Shown: piece by piece, positions 1 through 6,252 of the stretch
Layout: every line of letters starts with the position of its first letter
Numbering within the stretch: the stretch's first letter is position 1
Assembly (NCBI GenBank): GCA_934320895.1
Contig: CAKRFY010000063.1
Span: 1 to 6,347 of the forward strand
DNA length: 6,347 nucleotides
Source of the DNA: an uncultured Lachnospiraceae bacterium
GTDB lineage: Bacteria; Bacillota; Clostridia; Lachnospirales; Lachnospiraceae
Direction: 5' to 3'
Notes under the pieces: generated by a model
Databases searched by the model: none
Told to the model about the DNA's origin: nothing
Seen by the model: the letters and a program-made list of their open reading frames with translations, nothing else
Program-made: the position numbers and the translations under genes

Positions 1-64
1 TAATGTTTTGTGCAAACTCATTATACCACTGAAAGTCCTGTACGATTTGTTTTTTTGAAAAAAG

Positions 65-91
65 TTGTAAAGTGGTGAAAGTATATATAAA
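65..91 (+). promoter_or_regulatory. Weak promoter-like sequence ahead of the structured element
   Basis: TTGTAA (65-70) and TATAAA (86-91) are separated by 15 bp, shorter than the preferred 17. If used, transcription would start near the first base of the outer stem of the 94-240 element, which is the only reason to list it. The region is AT-rich, so chance matches are expected. Confidence 0.2.
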
Positions 92-93
92 CA

Positions 94-240
94 GCAGAGA
101 TTGATATAAACTTTTTCAGCGAATGGCGTTGAATATCAGTCAGTATTTAGTGTGCGTTTTTTGCACACCCTATGTACTGCTACTGATATTCTCCGAGGCG
201 AGAGCCGTCCATGAGTCGGAAATTTTATATCAATTTCTGC
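94..240 (+). other. Structured element: candidate ncRNA or MITE-like hairpin element
   Basis: The ends form a 17-bp inverted repeat with one mismatch (94-110 with 224-240, starting GCAG and ending CTGC). Inside it, three helices can be drawn side by side: a short hairpin (CAGCG 117-121 with CGTTG 127-131), a long arm (132-140 with 182-190, then CAGTA 141-145 with TACTG 175-179 after a 2-nt bulge) capped by GTGTGC/GCACAC (150-155 with 163-168), and a third arm (TCCGA 192-196 with TCGGA 216-220) containing GGC-GAGA-GCC with a GNRA-type loop (197-206). Together these make a four-way-junction-like fold. The symmetric ends also fit a non-autonomous MITE, but I see no clear target duplication. The strand is unknown because the fold is nearly symmetric; + is assumed from the downstream genes. 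I do not recognise a known RNA family. Confidence 0.5.
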
Positions 241-271
241 GTCAAAGTAGCCATAGCGAAAATAATTCAAA

Positions 272-418
272 TAAATTTGTGTTGAAATAACTGCCAATTT
301 AGGATAATATATATATTGAGAATTCTTTGAATACGAAAGACAGATTCAGAGATAATACCAATCGTTGACAAGAAAATAGTTATGGTACACATTATCAGTG
401 TACACAAACACAAATTTA
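272..418. repeat. Separated 12-bp perfect inverted repeat in the adk leader
   Basis: TAAATTTGTGTT at 272-283 is the exact reverse complement of AACACAAATTTA at 407-418. The arms are 123 nt apart and enclose a smaller hairpin (385-390 with 398-403). In a transcript the arms could pair long-range and bring the adk leader together. AT-richness makes a chance match possible, and no function is assigned. Confidence 0.35.
282..310 (+). promoter_or_regulatory. Candidate sigma-A-like promoter upstream of adk
   Basis: TTGAAA (282-287) is followed after 17 bp by TAATAT (305-310), with GATAAT overlapping at 303-308. It could drive adk-map-infA, given that secY is not upstream. An alternative is the perfect TTGACA at 365-370, but its best -10 (CATTAT, 390-395) sits 19 bp away. 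The assignment is weak because the area is very AT-rich. Confidence 0.3.
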
Positions 419-502
419 ACATTGTTCATAAATATTATTCATGAATATTACTCATGCAGATATCATGAACATAAACCTGATTTTTTGAGAGGAGAACAGA
501 AT

Positions 503-1147
503 ATGAAGATAATTATGTTAGGTGCACCTGGAGCAGGCAAAGGAACTCATGCCAAGAAGATTACAGAAAAATATGGCATTCCGGCTATTTCTACAGGAGA
601 TATCTTTAGAGAGAATATTAAAAACGGCACAGAGCTTGGAAAGAAAGCTAAAGAGTATATGGATGCTGGAAATCTTGTACCTGATGAACTTGTATGTGAT
701 CTTGTAGTAGACCGCCTTAAACAGGATGACTGCAAAAAGGGATATATACTTGACGGATTCCCAAGAACAATACCACAGGCAGAGGCACTCACAGAGGCAC
801 TTGCAAAAGATAATGATGCTATAGATTATGCACTTGAGATTTTCCTTGAAGATCAGGCTATTATAGATAGAATGAGCGGAAGAAGAGTCTGTAAGTCTTG
901 TGGAGCAACATACCATGTAGTAAATATTCCTCCAAAGAAAGATGGAGTATGTGATGAATGTGATGGTGAACTTATCATAAGAGATGATGACGCTCCAGAG
1001 ACTGTAAAGAAGAGACTTGAGGTATATCATGAGCAGACAGCTCCACTTATTGATTATTATAAGAAACAGGGAATATTAAAAGTTATTGATGGATCAAAAG
1101 GGCTTGATACATGCTTTGAGGATATTTGTAATATTCTTGAGGGTTAA
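503..1147 (+). CDS. adk: Adenylate kinase (zinc-type LID)
   Basis: The product is a cytosolic kinase that interconverts ATP + AMP and 2 ADP, maintaining the adenylate pool. At 214 residues it is typical for the long-LID bacterial form. The P-loop GAPGAGKGT is at residues 7-15, the NMP-binding region follows, and the DGFPRT motif is at 84-89. The LID has two CxxC pairs (C130/C133 and C150/C153), the structural zinc site common in Gram-positive enzymes. The ATG at 503 is chosen because AGGAGA (490-495) sits 7 nt upstream and the protein then begins [10 protein letters not shown] as in the family. The open frame continues upstream to 398, but that extension is not adk-like. map follows after 137 nt, the usual spc-operon neighbour; secY is missing upstream. 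Nothing in the gene looks damaged. Confidence 0.98.
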   Translation: MKIIMLGAPGAGKGTHAKKITEKYGIPAISTGDIFRENIKNGTELGKKAKEYMDAGNLVPDELVCDLVVDRLKQDDCKKGYILDGFPRTIPQAEALTEALAKDNDAIDYALEIFLEDQAIIDRMSGRRVCKSCGATYHVVNIPPKKDGVCDECDGELIIRDDDAPETVKKRLEVYHEQTAPLIDYYKKQGILKVIDGSKGLDTCFEDICNILEG

Positions 1148-1150
1148 TTT

Positions 1151-1177
1151 AAGCCAGAAGCACCGTAGTTTTGGCTT
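1151..1177 (+). other. Intercistronic hairpin between adk and map
   Basis: Bases 1151-1159 pair with 1169-1177 in a 9-bp stem (core AAGCCA/TGGCTT, one G-U pair) with a 9-nt loop, starting four bases after the adk stop codon. No T-run follows, so it is more likely an RNA stability or processing element than a classical terminator. Bases 1178-1260 show no other feature I can support. Confidence 0.4.
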
Positions 1178-1284
1178 CGTGTGTAGTTCACAATATAGTA
1201 TTTATAACATTAACGGACACTATATGTGCATGATATAAATTGTCTCAATATCAAAAATATAAAGAAAGAAGGCACATTAACATT

Positions 1285-2049
1285 ATGGCAGTAACAATTA
1301 AATCAGAACATGAAATTGAATTGATGCGTGAGGCAGGAAGAATCCTTGCAATTGTTCATGATGAACTTGCAAAGATCGTAAAACCGGGTATAAGCACACT
1401 TGACATTGACAGAAAATGTGAGGAGATTATCAGAAGTTATGACTGTATACCATCATTTCTTAACTATCAGGGATTTCCAGCATCAGTATGTACATCAATA
1501 AACGAGCAGGTGGTACATGGAATTCCAAATAAGAAAAATATTCTTAAGGAAGGCGATATCATTAGTCTCGATACAGGAGTAATCTATAAAGGATATCAGT
1601 CTGATGCGGCTCGTACACATGCTGTAGGAGAGATTTCACCTGAGGATCAGAAACTGATTGATGTTACGAAACAGAGTTTCTTTGAGGGAATGAAAATGGC
1701 GAAAGCTGGAAATCATCTCTATGATATCTCAAAGGCAATTCAGGATTATGCAGAGTCAAACGGATTTTCGGTAGTAAGAGAGATGGTTGGACACGGCATA
1801 GGAAAAGAAATGCATGAAGAACCACAGATACCAAACTTCAAGCCAATCGGAAGAGGAATGAAACTTCGTGCCGGTATGACATTTGCTGTAGAGCCGATGA
1901 TAAACAGAGGAAAGAAAGAAATATGGATACTCGATGACGGCTGGACATGTGTCACAAGAGATGGCATGAACTCAGCACATTATGAAAATACACTTCTTAT
2001 TACAGAAGGTGAGCCGGAACTTTTATCTTACAATAAAGATCTGGCATAA
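1285..2049 (+). CDS. map: Methionine aminopeptidase, type I
   Basis: The enzyme removes the initiator methionine from nascent proteins in the cytosol and works with peptide deformylase. At 254 residues it has the normal bacterial type I length, with no N-terminal extension or type II insert. The five dimetal ligands are visible in order: D96 (in SLDTG), D107 (in SDAAR), H170 (in VGHGIG), E203 (in AVEPM) and E234 (in HYENT). The substrate-side histidine H78 lies in VVHGIP. The frame is open back to a TTG at 1240, but the ATG at 1285 gives the family N-terminus (MAVTIKSEHEIELMREAG) and has GAAAGAAGG (1264-1272) upstream. It lies in the usual adk-map-infA order. Many relatives carry a small KOW-domain RNA-binding gene between map and infA; here there is only a hairpin. 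Confidence 0.98.
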   Translation: MAVTIKSEHEIELMREAGRILAIVHDELAKIVKPGISTLDIDRKCEEIIRSYDCIPSFLNYQGFPASVCTSINEQVVHGIPNKKNILKEGDIISLDTGVIYKGYQSDAARTHAVGEISPEDQKLIDVTKQSFFEGMKMAKAGNHLYDISKAIQDYAESNGFSVVREMVGHGIGKEMHEEPQIPNFKPIGRGMKLRAGMTFAVEPMINRGKKEIWILDDGWTCVTRDGMNSAHYENTLLITEGEPELLSYNKDLA

Positions 2050-2074
2050 GATTTAAAATTTAAAATGATAAATA

Positions 2075-2113
2075 AGGTCAGGCGGCGATATGAAAAATAT
2101 CATTGCCTGACTT
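2075..2113 (+). other. Strong intercistronic hairpin between map and infA
   Basis: Bases 2075-2085 pair with 2103-2113 over 11 bp (core GTCAGGC/GCCTGAC, with three G-U pairs). After one C-A mismatch a further 5 bp (2087-2091 with 2097-2101) closes a GAAAA loop. It is followed by AAAATAAG rather than a T-run, so it is not a standard intrinsic terminator. It may be a partial terminator, an RNase processing site or a stability element that sets infA apart from map. The infA ribosome binding site begins 27 nt downstream. Confidence 0.6.
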
Positions 2114-2151
2114 AAAATAAGTAAATGATTTAATAAAGACGGAGGTTATTT

Positions 2152-2370
2152 ATGTCTAAAGAAGATGTTATTGAAATTGAAGGAATTGTAGTTGAGAAGC
2201 TTCCAAATGCTATGTTTAAGGTTGAGCTTGAAAATGGACATCAGGTTCTTGCACATATCAGTGGAAAACTTAGAAAGAATTTTATCCGTATATTGCCTGG
2301 TGATAAGGTTACTATGGAAATGTCGCCATATGATCTTACAAAGGGTCGTATCACATGGAGAGATAAATAA
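2152..2370 (+). CDS. infA: Translation initiation factor IF-1
   Basis: IF-1 is a 72-residue OB-fold (S1-like) protein that binds the 30S A site and assists IF-2 and IF-3 during initiation. The full standard length is present, from [11 protein letters not shown] to a terminal WRDK, including the conserved [17 protein letters not shown] stretch and the [10 protein letters not shown] tail. The ATG at 2152 has a strong GGAGG (2141-2145) 6 nt upstream. It is the last intact gene of the canonical order before the disruption: rpmJ should follow within a short gap, but here it begins about 3.9 kb later. The gene itself shows no damage. Confidence 0.98.
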   Translation: MSKEDVIEIEGIVVEKLPNAMFKVELENGHQVLAHISGKLRKNFIRILPGDKVTMEMSPYDLTKGRITWRDK

Positions 2371-2382
2371 GATTGGAAAGTG

Positions 2383-2412
2383 AAAGGCAAATCATAATGG
2401 TTTGTCTTTTTT
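2383..2412 (+). terminator. Rho-independent terminator after infA
   Basis: A 12-bp stem (2383-2394 AAAGGCAAATCA with 2398-2409 TGGTTTGTCTTT, two G-U pairs) closes a 3-nt loop, and the 3' arm runs into TTTTTT (2407-2412). The stem is A/U-rich, so termination may be incomplete. It starts 12 nt after the infA stop codon and separates infA from the truncated dltC-like frame that begins within about ten bases of its T-run. Any transcription of the dlt-like genes would need read-through or a promoter I cannot see. Confidence 0.75.
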
Positions 2413-2419
2413 GTGCTGT

Positions 2420-2590
2420 ACAGGATTGGTGGATGGAAAAGTGCTTGACTCATTTGATCTTGTTACACTGGTAGCTGAACTTAGTGATGAATTTGATATT
2501 GAAATTACAGCGGAGGATTTTGTTGAAAAGAACTTTAACTCCCTTGATGCATTGACAAAGATGGTTGACCGTCTTGTTGATGAGGGATAA
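2420..2590 (+). pseudogene. dltC: 5'-truncated D-alanyl/acyl carrier protein (dltC-like)
   Basis: The readable protein is TGLVDGKVLDSFD followed by helices rich in acidic residues and ending LVDEG, about 56 residues. DltC proteins are usually about 75-80 residues. The phosphopantetheine-attachment serine is present (codon 2450-2452, in LDSFD) and helices II-IV look intact, but helix I is missing. Upstream in frame there is only terminator sequence and then a TGA at 2381. The only starts are TTG/GTG codons (2402, 2411, 2426, 2429), none with a convincing ribosome binding site. GTG 2429 would leave 53 residues. The product in a whole pathway would carry D-alanine as a thioester to the membrane acyltransferase. 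It is followed 11 nt later by the MBOAT gene, so it belongs to that operon and lost its start at the left breakpoint. DltA is not in the window. Confidence 0.75.
2432..2443 (+). repeat. 12-bp direct repeat, copy 1 (left breakpoint)
   Basis: GATGGAAAAGTG encodes D-G-K-V in the truncated dltC-like frame, about ten bases inside the point where recognisable carrier sequence begins. An identical copy lies at 5001-5012 at the DltD/Big2 join, in the same reading phase. The last 7 bases plus CTTG (AAAAGTGCTTG, 2437-2447) also recur at 6245-6255 before rpmJ. Confidence 0.5.
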
Positions 2591-2601
2591 GGGGGAGGAA
2601 A

Positions 2602-4200
2602 GTGTTTACATCTTATGAATTTATAATTTTTGTTACACTATGTTTTGTAGTATATTATCTTATTCCTAAGAAAACTCAACCATATATGCTGCTTATTGTA
2701 AGTTACATGATATATTTTTCTTTAAATGGCTGGTATCCTGTGTATTTGCTTGTTACGACTGTTACAGTTTATCTGGCAGGGCGCTATATAGCAGATGTGC
2801 AGGAAAAAAGCAGTGCATATATCACAGAGCACAAGCGTGATATGAGCAGGGATGAAAAGAAAAGCTATAAAGCAGCGGCAAAAAAGAAGATGAAAAGAGT
2901 GCTGCTTGTATGCCTTTTATTTAATATAGGCATACTTGCGGTAACAAAATATACAAACTTTTTCATTCAAAATATAAATGGAAATGGATGTCTGCATTTC
3001 TTTGGCAGCAGTAGAGAAATCTCATATCTTAATATTTTAGTTCCACTTGGAATATCATTTTACACATTTCAATCGCTTGGATATTTGCTTGATGTATATT
3101 GGAAACACGGTGATGTGCAGAAGAATTTTTTTAAACTGGCATTGTTTACATCATTCTTTCCACAGCTGGGACAGGGCCCTATAAGCAGATATCATGATTT
3201 ATCTGAAACATTATATAGCGAGCATAAATTTGATTGGCTTCAGATTCGTTATGGTTTTGAACGTATGTTATGGGGATATTTTAAGAAACTTGTAATTGCT
3301 GACAGGATAGGTGTTGCAGTACAGAATATAATGGCTGATCCTGATTATTATACTGGTGGTTATGTATTTGTTGGTATGCTATTTTATGCAACAGAATTAT
3401 ATTCAGATTTTACTGGTGGAATAGATATAACAATAGGTATTGCACAGGTATTTGGAATTAAGGTTACTGAGAACTTTGAAAGGCCGTTCTTTTCAAAAAA
3501 TATTGCTGAATATTGGAGAAGATGGCATATCACGATGGGAACCTGGTTCAGAGATTACATATTTTATCCGCTTAGTATAAGTGGCCCATTTAAGACTATG
3601 ACAACATGGATGAAGAAACATTTCGGAATTGGGATGGCAAAAAGAAGTTCGATATATGTTGCGACAATAATAGTATGGATAACAACAGGAATATGGCATG
3701 GCGCAAATTGGCGTTATGTTGCATGGGGACTTTGCAATGGTGTAGTCATTTTGATTTCAGAAGAATTTAGTCCATTATATCAGAAATTTCATAAAAAATT
3801 CCCTAAACTGACAGCATCATTTGGATATAAATGTTTTCAGGTATTAAGAACATTTTTGCTTATGTGCTGTCTGAGGATATTTGACAGATATGCAAGTTGC
3901 AGACAGGCATTGCAGAGCTTTGTACATATGTTTACAAAGTTTAATATTCATGCATTTACAAAGCAGGAGTTTATTGATATGGGACTTACGCAGACTGATT
4001 ATATAATCGTAATTACAGGTGTGATCATAATGTTTATCGTAAGCCTTATAGCGAGAAGACAGTCGGCAAGAGAGTGGATACACCAGAAACTGTATATTGT
4101 TAGGTTTGTATTATTTGTGGCATTGTTATTTGCAACGATATTACTTGGACAATATGGAATCGGGTATGATGCTTCAGCATTTATATATAATCAGTTTTAG
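2602..4200 (+). CDS. dltB: MBOAT-family membrane O-acyltransferase (DltB-like)
   Basis: This is a polytopic membrane protein of 532 residues with about ten hydrophobic segments. It transfers an acyl group, D-alanine in the DltB case, from a carrier protein across the membrane. Conserved MBOAT features are present: FFPQLGQGPISRY (185-197), the ELYSDFTGGIDI region (265-276), EYWRRWHITMGTWFRDYIFYPL around H309, and the catalytic histidine H366 in GIWHGANW. It is longer than typical DltB (about 400-420) and nearer AlgI/PatA-type MBOATs, so the acyl group is not certain; the carrier-protein neighbour favours a Dlt-type role. It starts at GTG 2602 directly after GGGGGAGGAA (2591-2600), giving the family-like N-terminus VFTSYEFIIFV. 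The stop TAG shares bases with the next gene's Shine-Dalgarno sequence. It looks complete, unlike both neighbours. Confidence 0.9.
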   Translation: MFTSYEFIIFVTLCFVVYYLIPKKTQPYMLLIVSYMIYFSLNGWYPVYLLVTTVTVYLAGRYIADVQEKSSAYITEHKRDMSRDEKKSYKAAAKKKMKRVLLVCLLFNIGILAVTKYTNFFIQNINGNGCLHFFGSSREISYLNILVPLGISFYTFQSLGYLLDVYWKHGDVQKNFFKLALFTSFFPQLGQGPISRYHDLSETLYSEHKFDWLQIRYGFERMLWGYFKKLVIADRIGVAVQNIMADPDYYTGGYVFVGMLFYATELYSDFTGGIDITIGIAQVFGIKVTENFERPFFSKNIAEYWRRWHITMGTWFRDYIFYPLSISGPFKTMTTWMKKHFGIGMAKRSSIYVATIIVWITTGIWHGANWRYVAWGLCNGVVILISEEFSPLYQKFHKKFPKLTASFGYKCFQVLRTFLLMCCLRIFDRYASCRQALQSFVHMFTKFNIHAFTKQEFIDMGLTQTDYIIVITGVIIMFIVSLIARRQSAREWIHQKLYIVRFVLFVALLFATILLGQYGIGYDASAFIYNQF

Positions 4201-4214
4201 GAGGGATGTTTATG
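4199..4214 (+). promoter_or_regulatory. Shine-Dalgarno deciding the start of the fusion gene
   Basis: AGGAGG (4199-4204) overlaps the TAG stop of the MBOAT gene. Two in-frame ATGs follow: 4206, only 1 nt away and too close, and 4212, 7 nt away and well spaced. The start at 4212 (MWKKVLAG) is therefore preferred, and the overlap implies translational coupling. Confidence 0.75.
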
Positions 4215-6236
4215 TGGAAAAAGGTTCTTGCAGGCATACTCTCGGTTGCAGTAGTTCTTGTAGGATTGTCAGCGGTACAGAAACTTGTTGTGCCTAAATA
4301 TATGGATAATGTTCTTGAGGGTGCATTTACACAGGAATATTATAAAGAAACGACAAAACATGATGTAATATTTGTCGGAGATTGTGAGGTTTATGAAAAT
4401 TTTAGTCCTATTGAATTGTGGAATGATTACGGCATAACATCTTATATTCGTGGTAATGCCCAGCAGCTTATATGGCAGTCGTATTATATGTTAGAAGATA
4501 CACTGAGATATGAGAAACCAAAGGTAGTAGTGTATAATGTTCAGTCACTTACACACAATACCCCGCAAAAAGAAGAATATAATAGAATGACGATTGATGG
4601 TATGAAGTGGTCAAAATATAAGTATCAGAATATAAAGGCATCTATGATGCCGGAAGAAAATATGTTAGATTATGTATTTCCACTTCTTCGTTATCACAGC
4701 AGGATAACGGAACTTACAAAGAGTGATATTACCTATTATAATAAGAAGAAAAAGGTTACACATAATGGTTATTATATGCGTGTAGATGCGCTTGCTTACA
4801 ATGAGGATACAGCACTTGAGGAGGACAAACCAAAGAACACAAAATTTGGTTCAAATGCCATGAAATATATGGATATGATGCGTGATCTTTGCAAGAAAAA
4901 TAATATTAAACTTGTATTAGTGAAAGCACCAAGCTTGTCACCGAAGTGGTTTGATGAATATGAACAGCAGGTGGAAGAATACGCGAGCAAAAATAATAAT
5001 GATGGAAAAGTGACAGCCAAAAACAAAGGTGTTGCTATAATTACCATAACAAAAGGGAAAGTAAAAAAACAGATTACAGTTAATGTAAAGACAAGTAAAA
5101 AACATACATCTATAAATACTTTACCTGAAGAGCTAAAAATCTCGAAACCTATGATTATCTATTCAGATAAGTCAACTGATGTTTTATATCATGTTACAAA
5201 TAAGGGAAGCGGCCCAATGATAAAAGTTACGGCACAGTATACAGTTACAGTAACAAAATCTAAGCCGGTAACAGGTAGTGCAGTAACTTCGGAAAGCAGT
5301 TCCCAGAAAAAATATAATTTTAAGTCAGCTTTTAATAAAATATCAAAAGGAAAACAGGTAGAGTTAAAATCTTCGCTGGTGCTTTCTGATAATTCTGATA
5401 TTAAAAGCGCAGTTTTGAATAAAATCATATATCATAGTGGAGAATCAAAAATTACATATTATCCGAAAACAGGAAAGTGGAGTGCCTCAAGAAGTAATAT
5501 AGACGTAAAGGCACCTGTAATATCAGGGCTTGTCGGAGATAATGCCTATAATAAACATTATAAGGATGTCGTAAGAACTGTATATAAAGAAAATAAGTCA
5601 TGGCTTTTAAAATATGTTTCGGCAAAAGATGAGCATGATGGAAAAGTAAAAGTAACAGTAGATACTTCAAAAATCAAGTGGAATAAAAAAGGTATTTATA
5701 CAGTTACATATTATGCAAAAGACAAAGCTGGAAATACTGCTTCAGTAAAAACAAAAGTTGCTGTAAGGAAATCATCAGATTCATATGACAGATATGCATC
5801 ATCGATATTAAAAAATATAACAAAACAAAGTTGGTCTGATGAGAAAAAGGCGAGAGCAATATACAAATATGTCCGTGGAAAGATGGCATATATCGACAGT
5901 AATGACCATAAAAGCTGGGAACGTTCATCTGTATATGCGCTCAGATACAATAGTGGAAATTGCTTTTGCTTTTATTCACTTTCAAGATTGCTGCTTACAA
6001 GATGCGGAATTCCAAATCAGACAGTGACAAGATACAGGGGACATGCAGGTCACTGGTGGAATTTTGTATATGTTCGTGGAGGCTGGTATCATTTTGATAC
6101 AACTCCAAGAAGAATACAGGGCTGGTTCTGCTTATGGACAGATAGTCAGCTTACAGCATATTCAAACAGAGCAGGTCATAGCCATATATGGAATCATAGC
6201 TGGGTGCCTGCAAGTTCAAAGAAAAAAATATCTTAA
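4212..6236 (+). CDS. DltD-like N-terminus fused to Ig-like and transglutaminase-like domains
   Basis: The 674-residue frame appears to be two proteins joined. Residues 1-22 are a signal anchor. Residues ~48-260 resemble a DltD-like SGNH protein, with GDCE at 56-59 where DltD has its nucleophile motif (cysteine instead of serine). The frame leaves this family near 260, before the C-terminal D-x-x-H block, in proteins normally about 380-400 long. Residues ~263-292 look like the second half of a Big2 Ig-like domain (NDGKVTAKNKG...). Then come a beta-rich region (~301-428, with a Ser/Thr-rich linker), an Ig/DUF5011-like domain (~431-518, ending in KDKAGNTASVKTKV) and a transglutaminase-like domain (~525-640). 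That domain has C584 (SGNCFCF), H614 (GHWWNF) and D629 (YHFDTTP), a complete triad. Each half is normally extracytoplasmic, so topology is compatible. The join near 4990-5005 is in frame. It may be a real fusion or a chimeric assembly; the domain calls are firmer than the claim of one natural gene. Confidence 0.75.
   Translation: MWKKVLAGILSVAVVLVGLSAVQKLVVPKYMDNVLEGAFTQEYYKETTKHDVIFVGDCEVYENFSPIELWNDYGITSYIRGNAQQLIWQSYYMLEDTLRYEKPKVVVYNVQSLTHNTPQKEEYNRMTIDGMKWSKYKYQNIKASMMPEENMLDYVFPLLRYHSRITELTKSDITYYNKKKKVTHNGYYMRVDALAYNEDTALEEDKPKNTKFGSNAMKYMDMMRDLCKKNNIKLVLVKAPSLSPKWFDEYEQQVEEYASKNNNDGKVTAKNKGVAIITITKGKVKKQITVNVKTSKKHTSINTLPEELKISKPMIIYSDKSTDVLYHVTNKGSGPMIKVTAQYTVTVTKSKPVTGSAVTSESSSQKKYNFKSAFNKISKGKQVELKSSLVLSDNSDIKSAVLNKIIYHSGESKITYYPKTGKWSASRSNIDVKAPVISGLVGDNAYNKHYKDVVRTVYKENKSWLLKYVSAKDEHDGKVKVTVDTSKIKWNKKGIYTVTYYAKDKAGNTASVKTKVAVRKSSDSYDRYASSILKNITKQSWSDEKKARAIYKYVRGKMAYIDSNDHKSWERSSVYALRYNSGNCFCFYSLSRLLLTRCGIPNQTVTRYRGHAGHWWNFVYVRGGWYHFDTTPRRIQGWFCLWTDSQLTAYSNRAGHSHIWNHSWVPASSKKKIS
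5001..5012 (+). repeat. 12-bp direct repeat, copy 2 (fusion join)
   Basis: GATGGAAAAGTG is identical to 2432-2443 and also read as D-G-K-V. It begins right after the AAAAATAATAAT run where DltD-like sequence ends and Big2-like sequence starts. An 11-base near-copy (GATGGAAAAGT) occurs at 5637-5647 within the Ig-like domain, so the word is partly a common codon string for D-G-K. Confidence 0.5.
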
Positions 6237-6252
6237 ATAAAGAAAAAAGTGC

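Larger units (their letters stand above)
1..502. other. Gene-free upstream region of adk
   Basis: No convincing reading frame is present on either strand. In the canonical spc operon secY lies directly before adk, but nothing resembling a SecY C-terminus is readable here. The stretch holds a structured element at 94-240, a weak promoter-like sequence around 282-310, a consensus TTGACA at 365-370 without a good partner -10, a 12-bp inverted repeat (272-283 with 407-418), a small hairpin (385-390 with 398-403, GTACAC/GTGTAC), and a dyad just before the adk ribosome binding site (424-429 GTTCAT with 465-470 ATGAAC). The first ~90 bases are AT-rich, with a T-run followed by an A-run near 50-63. 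Confidence 0.7.

Noticed and set aside
26..76. ACCACT/AGTGGT dyad around the T-run and A-run near the left edge
   Set aside because: The arms are only 6 bp and 39 nt apart, and the inner pairing is imperfect and A/T-only, so it is not distinguishable from background.
398..502. N-terminal extension of adk to the GTG at 398
   Set aside because: The extension has no adenylate kinase similarity, and the ATG at 503 has a proper ribosome binding site and the family N-terminus.
518..1030. Long reverse-strand open frame opposite adk
   Set aside because: It is antisense to a complete, confidently identified adk, has no ribosome binding site, and its composition (Ser/Cys/Ile-rich) is typical of a shadow frame.
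2373..2398. Possible promoter TTGGAA/CATAAT driving the dlt-like genes
   Set aside because: The spacing is only 14 bp and the -10 lies inside the terminator stem-loop, so it is not credible as a promoter.
4796..5950. Several reverse-strand open frames of about 70-80 codons under the fusion gene
   Set aside because: They are antisense shadows with low-complexity hydrophobic or aromatic composition and no start signals. The forward frame has clear domains.
2413..6236. Insertion sequence or integrated mobile element
   Set aside because: No transposase, integrase, clear terminal inverted repeats or target duplication could be found; only short microhomologies flank the block.
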